The position numbers and the translations under genes are program-made. Positions 1-4,711 of a stretch of DNA of 8,016 bases are shown here, piece by piece. Numbering within the stretch: position 1 is the first letter of the stretch; the number at the start of each line of letters is the position of its first letter. This stretch comes from Nanobdellota archaeon (GTDB taxonomy: Archaea > Nanobdellota > Nanobdellia > Pacearchaeales > GW2011-AR1). The DNA is taken from contig DAOWJD010000007.1 in assembly GCA_030640565.1 (NCBI GenBank), forward strand, positions 1 to 8,016, in the 5' to 3' direction. The notes beneath the pieces were generated by a model that saw only the letters and a list, made by a program, of their open reading frames with translations, was not told the DNA's origin and did not search any database.

Positions 1-919
1 AGTGTTTTATGATATCTGAAAATTTATCTCTTAGGTCCAACATTATTTTGTGAAATGCATTGAAGTTTTCTATTTCAAAATCTAGTTCAATATCCCATGA
101 ACCAATACAATTAATTGCATAGGTAAGATTTTTTAACCTGTTACAATAAGTAAAAAATTCTTTGTGTTTTTCTTCATTAAGATTTTTAAAACTGATTAGG
201 GCTTTGCAATAAATCCAGTTAAATTTGTTTAAATTTAAAAAAATTCTATTCATGAGAATTATTCCTTGTTTTTTAAGGTTCTTTGTTCTATAATTAACTA
301 TTCTTGGTGTTGTTTTTAATTTGTGGGCAATTTCTGTTATAGGCATTCTTGCATTATTAACCAGAATTTTTATTATTTCTTCATCTATTTTGTCAAGTTC
401 TATATTCTCTTTTTTCCCTCCCTGATATACTACCGGATAATGTTCTTTATTGTTTAGAAGGTACTCTTTTCTCCAATGTGGAACCCCTAAACTAATAGAA
501 GTTTCTCTTGAAGAAATGTATTTACTAAATTTTTCATTAAGTTCTTTCAATGCGTTCTCAAACTCATAAATATCTTTAACTAAGTATCCCACAATAAGAT
601 CCCATTTTCCAGAACAAGTGGCTATCCATTCTGTTCTTTTATGCTTTTTTAAGAATTCTGTAATCTTGTTAATAATCTCTTTATCAGCATTTTCAAAGGA
701 TAGATAAACTTTATACTTTAAAATTCCTAGCTTATAAGTATCTATTACTGAAGCAAATCTTGTTAGATAACCTTCTTTGATTAGTCTCTTTATCCTATAA
801 GCAATTGTTTGTTTTGAAAGCCCTACTTTTTTTCCTATTTTAGCATCAGTTTGTTTACAATTTATATCTAGCTGATAAAGAATCTTCCTGTCTTTTAAGT
901 CTAATTTTTCCATTATCAT
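1..919 (-). CDS. Tandem Lrp/AsnC-family transcriptional regulator (3' end cut by window)
   Basis: I translated this by hand on the minus strand; 306 codons are open from the ATG at 919 to the window edge, with no stop, so the C-terminus is missing. The protein is a duplicated Lrp/AsnC regulator: HTH1 at about residues 8-50 (LDLKDRKILYQLD, then VGLSKQTIAYRIKRLIKEGY), a RAM-type alpha/beta domain at about 64-145 (with CSGKWDLIVGYL), HTH2 at about 175-221 (LDKIDEEIIKIL, PRIVNYRTKNLKKQGI) and a second RAM domain from about 225 (IGSWDIELDFE). Ordinary Lrp proteins of about 150 residues carry one such unit, so this may act as a covalent pseudo-dimer. A second ATG at 913 (residue 3) is an equally good start. 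The TATA box at 941-950 predicts a leaderless message beginning near 919. The gene is divergent from the radical SAM gene, and operator-like repeats in the spacer suggest autoregulation. The ligand is unknown. Confidence 0.9.
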   Translation of the reverse strand, partial: MIMEKLDLKDRKILYQLDINCKQTDAKIGKKVGLSKQTIAYRIKRLIKEGYLTRFASVIDTYKLGILKYKVYLSFENADKEIINKITEFLKKHKRTEWIATCSGKWDLIVGYLVKDIYEFENALKELNEKFSKYISSRETSISLGVPHWRKEYLLNNKEHYPVVYQGGKKENIELDKIDEEIIKILVNNARMPITEIAHKLKTTPRIVNYRTKNLKKQGIILMNRIFLNLNKFNWIYCKALISFKNLNEEKHKEFFTYCNRLKNLTYAINCIGSWDIELDFEIENFNAFHKIMLDLRDKFSDIIKH

Positions 920-920
920 A

Positions 921-936
921 TTGTTATTAATGACAA
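921..936. promoter_or_regulatory. Operator-like inverted repeat, copy 1
   Basis: TTGTTATTAATGACAA is an imperfect palindrome; only one symmetric position pair fails. It has the TTG...CAA ends and AT-rich centre typical of archaeal Lrp-type sites. It lies between the regulator's TATA box and its start codon, directly next to the ATG at 919. That it is bound by the adjacent regulator is an inference. Confidence 0.55.
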
Positions 937-940
937 AGAG

Positions 941-950
941 GTATATAAAT
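941..950 (-). promoter_or_regulatory. TATA box of the Lrp-like gene
   Basis: On the minus strand this reads ATTTATATAC, centred about 26 bases before the ATG at 919, which fits a leaderless archaeal transcript. It sits between the two operator-like repeats, so a regulator bound there would be placed to block TBP/TFB. Confidence 0.6.
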
Positions 951-951
951 A

Positions 952-966
952 TTGTTATTTTGACAA
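952..966. promoter_or_regulatory. Operator-like inverted repeat, copy 2
   Basis: TTGTTATTTTGACAA shares TTGTTATT and TGACAA with copy 1 and starts 31 bp from it, about three helical turns. It is upstream of the TATA box of the Lrp-like gene and also just upstream of the probable promoter of the radical SAM gene at 1015. It could therefore affect both divergent genes. Confidence 0.55.
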
Positions 967-981
967 AAAAAGGGGTAAAAC

Positions 982-991
982 CTTTTAATTA
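982..991 (+). promoter_or_regulatory. Probable TATA element of the radical SAM gene
   Basis: CTTTTAATTA is centred about 28 bases before the ATG at 1015, with a purine-rich stretch (AGGGGTAAAA, 971-980) where a BRE is expected. The box is weaker than its neighbours', which would fit a need for activation. Assigned from position and composition only. Confidence 0.4.
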
Positions 992-1014
992 CTTCTATAT
1001 GTCACTACTAAAAT

Positions 1015-2958
1015 ATGGCAAAAAAGGAAACTATCCAAGAGAAGAAATATGCTGTTGGATTATTTAGTCTTCCAGCATATAATCCTGTCTATATGCATCC
1101 TGCAACAGCTTATTTAGCAGGGCATCTAAAAACTAAAAACCCAGATGTTGAAGTGTTTCAAAGAGATTTGAATACAGACTCGTTAGAGTATTTCTTAGGA
1201 AGAGAGATTATTACCCAAATGAGAGATTTAAGAGAATATCAAGATTTTCAAGGCTTTATAAAAGCAAAAAATAAAATCTCTAGGACGATAGGAGAAAAAA
1301 CTAATGGTAAACTTTCTGTAGTTGGAAATAGTGTTGTTTATAATTGTAATCTAAAATATAAATCAAGGCAAGGATTACTTGATGCTGTAAGTGAAAAAGA
1401 AAAAGATCTTTATTACCAGTTCTTTGGTACTCAGATTCTTCCAGAAATTGAGAGGAGAGGATTAAATTTTGTAGGTCTTTCTGTAAGTGATCAAAAACAA
1501 ATGGTTCCAGCTGTTATTCTTTCTTCTATGATTAAAGAAAAATATGGAGATTCCGTAAAGGTTGCACTTGGAGGAAACATAATCACAAGAAATTATGATG
1601 TTCTTTCTAAAGATGATAATTTAAATAAGAAATTGTTTAATTCTTTTGATTATCTGGTTCATCATGAAGGAGAACAAGCACTATCAGAATTAGTAAAAAG
1701 ATTACAAGAAGGCAAAACAGTAGAAGGAGTTCAAAAACTTATTTGGAAGGACGGGAATAAAATAAGAAGAAATTTGGAATTTGAAGTTCAAGATGTGAAC
1801 TACCTTTCTCCTCCGGATTTTGATGATCTTGTGGAGCAAACAAATCATTGGACTCCTAAGCCAGTTATTCCTTATCTTTTAGGAAGGGGTTGTGATTGGT
1901 CAGGATGTGCTTTTTGTGATATCCCTGTAGGATATGATCATTCAATCACTAGAATGCGTAAGTCTATTGATGGTAAAGCTACAAAAACTTTTAAAGGATG
2001 TAAAAGGAGAGTTCAAAATTTAAATAAAACTATTTCGGAAATTAAGAAATTAAGCGAAAAATATGGAACAGAATATTTTAGTTTTAGTGATGAAGAACTT
2101 GTAGATGGATTACTAGAGGATTTTGTAAATAAAATTAAAGAATCAGAATTAAATATTAAATGGGAAATGTATGGAAGAATAGAGGATTTATATTTGGATA
2201 AAGATTTTTGTAAAAAATTATATGATTCTGGCTGTAGATTTATTCAATTTGGAGTAGAATCTGCAAGTGAAGAGGTTCTTAAGAGAAATAATAAAGGTTA
2301 TGAATTTAGAAAGGCAGGAGATGTTTTAAGAAATACATATGAAGCAGGAATAATGAACCACGTTTTTTTATTGACTGGACTTCCAGGAGATAATCTAATT
2401 GAGGCTTCTAAATTAGTTACTTTTTTAGAAGATTCTAGGGAATACCTGACAACTATAAAACCTATTTCATATAAAGTTTCTAAATGGTCTCCAATAGCAT
2501 TACGTCCAGAAGCAAAGGGAATAAAATTAGATAAGAAAGGAACCCCTGATTTAGAACAAAGAATAAATGTGGCAAAAGATTCTGGTTTAATGAGCAGACA
2601 CAAAACAATGGATTTTGTCAGATTATTAGGGTTGTGGGTCGCTCAAAAACATAAGATTAATCCTGCTACAAGTGAGTATATGTATTCTCAAAGACTTTTT
2701 TTAGGGAGAGACAAATTAGAAGAATTTGGGAAAAGTGTGAATTATCTAGTAATGATTAATGAAAGAGAATTAAAAACTTTTAGAAGTGTTTATAATGGTA
2801 TTAGAGAAGAACTTAAACAAAAAGCATATCAAGAAAAAAGTTTGGATAAAGATAGAAGAACAAAGTTTAGAAAAAAATATGAAGAGCTAAAGTCAAAAGC
2901 AGCTCCAGAAAATTTTGATGAAATGTTTTCCTTATGCCAAGAAGTGTCAAAAATTTAA
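1015..2958 (+). CDS. B12-binding-type radical SAM protein, substrate unknown
   Basis: This 647-residue protein has the layout of cobalamin-binding-type radical SAM enzymes. The N-terminal part (about 10-235) resembles the B12-binding Rossmann fold, with FVGLSVSDQ at about 152-160 and a glycine pair at 186-187 followed by a DYLVHHEGEQAL segment. The usual DxHxxG histidine is not visible, so cobalamin binding is unproven. The radical SAM core starts at GRGCDWSGCAFCD with cysteines 293, 298 and 301. This is CX4CX2C, one residue longer than the canonical CX3CX2C. Later core motifs are FSDEE (357-361), FGVES (412-416) and LLTGLPGDN. The last 150 residues are helical, charged and unassigned. Members of this superfamily carry out methylations, methylthiolations and rearrangements, and nothing here identifies the substrate. 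The start is supported by the promoter position; there is no Shine-Dalgarno site, which fits a leaderless message. The gene is divergent from the Lrp-like gene. Confidence 0.9.
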   Translation: MAKKETIQEKKYAVGLFSLPAYNPVYMHPATAYLAGHLKTKNPDVEVFQRDLNTDSLEYFLGREIITQMRDLREYQDFQGFIKAKNKISRTIGEKTNGKLSVVGNSVVYNCNLKYKSRQGLLDAVSEKEKDLYYQFFGTQILPEIERRGLNFVGLSVSDQKQMVPAVILSSMIKEKYGDSVKVALGGNIITRNYDVLSKDDNLNKKLFNSFDYLVHHEGEQALSELVKRLQEGKTVEGVQKLIWKDGNKIRRNLEFEVQDVNYLSPPDFDDLVEQTNHWTPKPVIPYLLGRGCDWSGCAFCDIPVGYDHSITRMRKSIDGKATKTFKGCKRRVQNLNKTISEIKKLSEKYGTEYFSFSDEELVDGLLEDFVNKIKESELNIKWEMYGRIEDLYLDKDFCKKLYDSGCRFIQFGVESASEEVLKRNNKGYEFRKAGDVLRNTYEAGIMNHVFLLTGLPGDNLIEASKLVTFLEDSREYLTTIKPISYKVSKWSPIALRPEAKGIKLDKKGTPDLEQRINVAKDSGLMSRHKTMDFVRLLGLWVAQKHKINPATSEYMYSQRLFLGRDKLEEFGKSVNYLVMINERELKTFRSVYNGIREELKQKAYQEKSLDKDRRTKFRKKYEELKSKAAPENFDEMFSLCQEVSKI

Positions 2959-2975
2959 TTAACAGACAGAAAGAT

Positions 2976-2985
2976 AATTAAATAG
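2976..2985 (+). promoter_or_regulatory. Possible TATA element of the 52-residue membrane protein gene
   Basis: The AT-rich AATTAAATAG centred about 23 bases before the ATG at 3003 could serve as the TATA box of a leaderless message. The whole spacer is AT-rich, so the call is weak. Confidence 0.3.
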
Positions 2986-3002
2986 TATTTCATTTTAAAT
3001 AA

Positions 3003-3161
3003 ATGGCTTGGTATGATCTTTTGATTATTTTAGCTGTTATATTTGGAATTATACTTCTCTTTTTTGGTTCTTATCGTAAAAAAAGAATTCGAAATTGGGG
3101 TATTATGCTGATTCTGATATCATTAATTGTAAAAGCTTCTTTGTGGATTGCTGGTGTGTGA
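3003..3161 (+). CDS. Small two-helix membrane protein, 52 residues, unknown
   Basis: An ATG at 3003 opens 52 codons ending in TGA at 3159-3161. The product starts MAWYDLLIILAVIFGIILL, a hydrophobic helix at about residues 5-22. A basic loop follows (YRKKRIRNW, about 24-32), then a second hydrophobic helix (IMLILISLIVKASLWIAGV, 34-52). This is a membrane hairpin with a strongly positive loop, so by the positive-inside rule the loop should be cytoplasmic and both ends outside. I do not recognise a family. Support comes from the coherent topology, from the position between two plus-strand genes and from a possible TATA element at the right distance. No Shine-Dalgarno site precedes it, which agrees with a leaderless message. 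It may be an independent small gene rather than part of an operon with the 81-residue gene, which has its own TATA box. Confidence 0.6.
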   Translation: MAWYDLLIILAVIFGIILLFFGSYRKKRIRNWGIMLILISLIVKASLWIAGV

Positions 3162-3213
3162 TTTAGTAGCAAATTATTAATATTAACTTTAAAGTGGTGA
3201 ATTAATCGTAAGA

Positions 3214-3221
3214 TTTATAAA
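3214..3221 (+). promoter_or_regulatory. TATA box of the 81-residue protein gene
   Basis: TTTATAAA is an almost ideal archaeal TATA sequence, predicting transcription from about 3243. That leaves a short leader of about 12 bases before the ATG at 3255, containing AAGGA (3243-3247) as a possible weak ribosome binding site. Confidence 0.55.
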
Positions 3222-3254
3222 CACACTATTTGTTCTATTTCTAAGGAAATCAAA

Positions 3255-3500
3255 ATGGAACATTACGATTCAGATTACTTTGCAGATACAAAAAACCTCT
3301 TTTCTAGAGTTGTCGCAAACGTAGTTAAATATGCTTCTTTGTTAGGAGGTATTTATTCTGTTTGCAAAGACGAAAAAGATGTTGGAGCAGCTATAGTTCT
3401 TGGAGGATGTTATCTTTTTGCTGATGGAATTCGTGAATCATTAAAAGAACGTGCAGATGCGGGAAGAATGGCAACTCTTGAAAAAAGACTAAAAGAATAA
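3255..3500 (+). CDS. Hypothetical protein, 81 residues
   Basis: I do not recognise this protein. It begins with an acidic, aromatic segment (MEHYDSDYFADTKN), followed by two moderately hydrophobic helices: about 16-36 (FSRVVANVVKYASLLGGIYSV) and about 43-58 (VGAAIVLGGCYLFADG). These are separated by a charged turn (CKDEKD). The end is a charged amphipathic helix (RESLKERADAGRMATLEKRLKE). The hydrophobic stretches could be membrane-associated or simply pack against one another. Glycine pairs (LLGG, VLGG) recur in both helices, hinting at an internal two-helix repeat. A clear TATA box upstream and the stop only 18 bases from the convergent PC4-like gene support it as a real gene. Confidence 0.7.
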   Translation: MEHYDSDYFADTKNLFSRVVANVVKYASLLGGIYSVCKDEKDVGAAIVLGGCYLFADGIRESLKERADAGRMATLEKRLKE

Positions 3501-3518
3501 ATTTCTCAGCCAGAATCC

Positions 3519-3836
3519 TTAATAATCAGGCATTTCTTCATCTAAAGTTTCTTGTTCTTTTGGTAATTCTTCCTTTTTTTCTTCACTTGCTTTTTCTTCA
3601 CTAGATTCTTCTTTTGGTTCTTCCTTCATATCTTCTTCTGTTATAGAATTAATCATTTCTTTGAATTTTTCAAAGTCAGGAGCTTGAATTTTAACACCAG
3701 ATTTTGTAAAACCAGTATATCTTTCACTTGTGATAAACTCTCTTATTGTTACACCTTTTCTATCTGCGAAATCATCAATCCGAATAACAATATCTGTGAT
3801 ATCATTTTTATTTATCTTTCCAATGTCTTTTTCCAT
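3519..3836 (-). CDS. PC4-like (transcriptional coactivator p15 fold) ssDNA-binding protein with acidic tail
   Basis: Residues about 12-65 resemble the PC4/p15 domain: a beta strand (TDIVIRIDDFADRKG), the characteristic VTIREFI segment, a turn with SGVKI, and a closing helix (APDFEKFKEMINSI). In known PC4 proteins this domain dimerises and binds single-stranded DNA during transcription, repair or replication. The remaining 40 residues are low-complexity and dominated by Glu and Lys with some Ser, ending DEEMPDY. This forms an acidic tail like those that serve as protein docking sites in some ssDNA-binding proteins; that role here is an inference. The family call comes from pattern recognition and the domain is short, so it is probable rather than certain. 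The message is nearly leaderless from the TATA box at 3861-3870, and the gene converges on the 81-residue gene. Confidence 0.75.
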   Translation of the reverse strand: MEKDIGKINKNDITDIVIRIDDFADRKGVTIREFITSERYTGFTKSGVKIQAPDFEKFKEMINSITEEDMKEEPKEESSEEKASEEKKEELPKEQETLDEEMPDY

Positions 3837-3860
3837 TGTTTAAAAGTTATGGAATAAGGT

Positions 3861-3870
3861 TATTTAAATT
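3861..3870 (-). promoter_or_regulatory. TATA box of the PC4-like gene
   Basis: On the minus strand this reads AATTTAAATA, centred about 30 bases before the ATG at 3836. It gives a leader of a few bases or none. Confidence 0.55.
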
Positions 3871-3881
3871 TTACGGATAAA

Positions 3882-3890
3882 ACGCCCGGA
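3882..3890. repeat. Nine-base direct repeat of the tRNA-Ser 3' end (possible distal att remnant)
   Basis: ACGCCCGGA is identical to 4512-4520, which is the discriminator base and acceptor 3' strand of the tRNA-Ser gene plus one flanking base. After two mismatches the next two bases (AG) also match. It has the same orientation as the tRNA copy and lies 630 bp away, just outside the toxin gene. GC-rich 9-mers like this are rare in such AT-rich sequence. It is short, so the att interpretation is tentative. Confidence 0.4.
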
Positions 3891-3899
3891 TTAGTTGAA

Positions 3900-4235
3900 T
3901 TAATGTTTTAATTTAATATACCCATTAATCTTGTTTACTACTGAATTATGTAAATCATTATTAATTTTACAAAGTTTTTTTATTATTACATTTTCCTGAA
4001 TAGTAAAAATTCTATGAGGTTTAATAAAGCTTTTGAAAGGAAGAATTCCTTCTTCAAAAGAATTTTTTCCTATTTTTAAATCATCTTTGTGTGATTTGGT
4101 TGTTACTAAACAACAAATCCTATCTTGCATTTTATTAATTTTTTCGTTAGAGATAATTAATGCAGGTCTTTGTTTAGATAATGTTAAATCTGAATAAGGA
4201 AAGGGAATTAAAACAATATCTTTTTGATTAAACAT
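3900..4235 (-). CDS. PemK/MazF-like toxin of a type II toxin-antitoxin pair
   Basis: The product (111 residues from this start) begins with the PemK/MazF signature QKDIVLIPFPYSDLTLSKQRPALIIS. R23 is in the position of the catalytic arginine of MazF-type ribonucleases and T45/T46 (LVTTKS) in that of the active-site threonine. Such toxins cleave RNA and stop growth when the antitoxin is lost. I chose the ATG at 4235 because it brings the family motif to the N-terminus and is preceded by a strong Shine-Dalgarno site, GAGGTGG, four bases upstream. The in-frame ATG at 4259 would add eight residues with no ribosome binding site. With the chosen start the gene overlaps the antitoxin by 8 bases, the usual coupling in these modules. 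A leaderless promoter in front of the antitoxin and an internal Shine-Dalgarno site for the toxin fit an operon. Confidence 0.88.
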   Translation of the reverse strand: MFNQKDIVLIPFPYSDLTLSKQRPALIISNEKINKMQDRICCLVTTKSHKDDLKIGKNSFEEGILPFKSFIKPHRIFTIQENVIIKKLCKINNDLHNSVVNKINGYIKLKH

Positions 4236-4458
4236 TGTTCCACCTCTCATCTGGTTCATTATCCCAATCTTTTTTTAAAACTTCTTCAGAAGCTAATATA
4301 GTCATAATACTCTCGCTATTAGGATGATTCTGAATAGATTCTAATTCTTTAATTCTCTTTTGTATGCACATTCTAACGAATTCACTCCACTTTATTTCAG
4401 AATATTTTTTCATTCTTTTATACACTTTATCATCAATTGAAAGAGTTATATTTGTCAT
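4228..4458 (-). CDS. Ribbon-helix-helix antitoxin partner of the PemK-like toxin
   Basis: This 76-residue protein starts with a ribbon-helix-helix DNA-binding domain: strand NITLSIDDKV, helix YKRMKKYSEI, then KWSEFVRMCIQKRIKELE (to about residue 40). The C-terminal 30 residues contain MTILASEEVLKKDWDNEPDERW. This acidic, aromatic tail is of the kind antitoxins use to wrap and neutralise the toxin. Known RHH antitoxins dimerise, bind a palindrome in their own promoter and repress the operon together with the toxin. A palindrome with perfect 8-bp arms lies just downstream of the TATA box here (4464-4483). The message is expected to be leaderless, starting at or next to the ATG at 4458. The toxin start overlaps its end. 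Confidence 0.85.
   Translation of the reverse strand: MTNITLSIDDKVYKRMKKYSEIKWSEFVRMCIQKRIKELESIQNHPNSESIMTILASEEVLKKDWDNEPDERWNNV
4240..4246 (-). promoter_or_regulatory. Ribosome binding site deciding the toxin start
   Basis: On the minus strand GAGGTGG precedes the ATG at 4235 by four bases and matches the archaeal anti-Shine-Dalgarno end over GAGGTG. It lies inside the antitoxin coding end and argues against the upstream in-frame ATG at 4259. Confidence 0.7.
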
Positions 4459-4463
4459 AAAAT

Positions 4464-4483
4464 AATAAGTGAGCCCACTTATT
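4464..4483. promoter_or_regulatory. Palindromic operator of the toxin-antitoxin operon
   Basis: Arms AATAAGTG (4464-4471) and CACTTATT (4476-4483) are perfectly complementary around the spacer AGCC. The palindrome touches the TATA box and covers the predicted initiation region, so binding by the RHH antitoxin would block transcription. The sequence is seen directly; the binding is inferred from how RHH antitoxins work. Confidence 0.65.
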
Positions 4484-4489
4484 TAAATC
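4481..4489 (-). promoter_or_regulatory. TATA box of the toxin-antitoxin operon
   Basis: On the minus strand this reads GATTTAAAT, centred about 27 bases before the antitoxin ATG at 4458, as expected for a leaderless archaeal message. Confidence 0.6.
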
Positions 4490-4500
4490 TTTTTGTTTTT

Positions 4501-4510
4501 AAGAATAAAG
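4501..4510 (-). terminator. Possible T-rich terminator of tRNA-Ser
   Basis: On the minus strand CTTTATTCTT begins two bases after the tRNA 3' end. Archaeal termination often needs only a T-rich tract, but this one is short and interrupted. Confidence 0.3.
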
Positions 4511-4511
4511 C

Positions 4512-4520
4512 ACGCCCGGA
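4512..4520. repeat. Nine-base direct repeat, copy within the tRNA-Ser 3' end
   Basis: ACGCCCGGA here is the reverse complement of the last seven acceptor-stem bases, the discriminator and one flanking base of tRNA-Ser. Its twin is at 3882-3890, on the far side of the toxin-antitoxin pair. Confidence 0.4.
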
Positions 4521-4594
4521 CCAGGAATCGAACCTGGATATCTTTTCAGAAACGTGGGTTCGAGCCACGCGGACCACCATTGTCCAACCCGGGC
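4513..4594 (-). tRNA. trnS: tRNA-Ser, anticodon CGA
   Basis: Folded by hand on the minus strand. The acceptor stem GCCCGGG pairs with TCCGGGC through six Watson-Crick pairs and one G-U. The D stem is GGAC/GTCC, and the anticodon stem CGTGG/CCACG encloses loop CTCGAAC with anticodon CGA, reading serine codon UCG. A 15-base class II variable arm follows (TCT and AGA around GAAA), then the T stem CCAGG/CCTGG with loop TTCGATT. The discriminator base is G, as expected for tRNA-Ser, and CCA is not encoded. At 82 bases there is no room for an intron. The gene sits upstream of, and is co-oriented with, the toxin-antitoxin operon. A copy of its 3' end beyond that operon suggests the tRNA may have been an integration target. 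Confidence 0.95.
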
Positions 4595-4615
4595 ATGTGG
4601 TTTTAAAAGAATCTT

Positions 4616-4623
4616 ATTTTATA
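4616..4623 (-). promoter_or_regulatory. TATA box of tRNA-Ser
   Basis: On the minus strand TATAAAAT is centred about 25 bases before the tRNA 5' end at 4594, which would place initiation at or beside the mature end. Confidence 0.55.
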
Positions 4624-4680
4624 TTTCTTACTAAGAAAAGTAAATTTTCGTTAAAAGTAAGCGGGCGAGTGAGAGAAAGA

Positions 4681-4688
4681 TTTATATA
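4681..4688 (+). promoter_or_regulatory. TATA box of the metallopeptidase gene
   Basis: TTTATATA, preceded by the purine-rich GAGAAAGA in the BRE position, is centred about 27 bases before the ATG at 4712. It is one of the clearest promoters in the window and predicts a leaderless message. Confidence 0.7.
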
Positions 4689-4711
4689 ATATTTCACTAC
4701 CACTTAGCCAT

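Noticed and set aside
1..919. Siroheme decarboxylase (AhbA/AhbB or NirDL-like) instead of a regulator
   Set aside because: Those enzymes share the Lrp fold, but the heme-pathway signature of His, Tyr, Arg, Asn-x-Trp-Phe residues I would expect is not visible. No heme genes are nearby, and both HTH units look able to bind DNA.
2298..2603. Minus-strand open frame of 101 codons
   Set aside because: It lies entirely inside the radical SAM gene, shows no family pattern and has no promoter or ribosome binding site; it is a shadow of the sense gene.
3541..3640. Pyrimidine-rich tract on the plus strand that might be a terminator or triplex-forming sequence
   Set aside because: It is explained by Glu/Lys codons (GAA, GAG, AAA) of the acidic tail read on the minus strand.
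4628..4643. Five-base inverted repeat TTACT/AGTAA upstream of tRNA-Ser
   Set aside because: The arms are short and A/T-dominated with a six-base spacer; readily explained by chance.
4661..4668. GCGGGCGA, partly complementary to the tRNA-end repeat
   Set aside because: Only six bases match, in inverted orientation, so it does not fit an att duplication. It is simply the GC-rich patch upstream of the metallopeptidase promoter.
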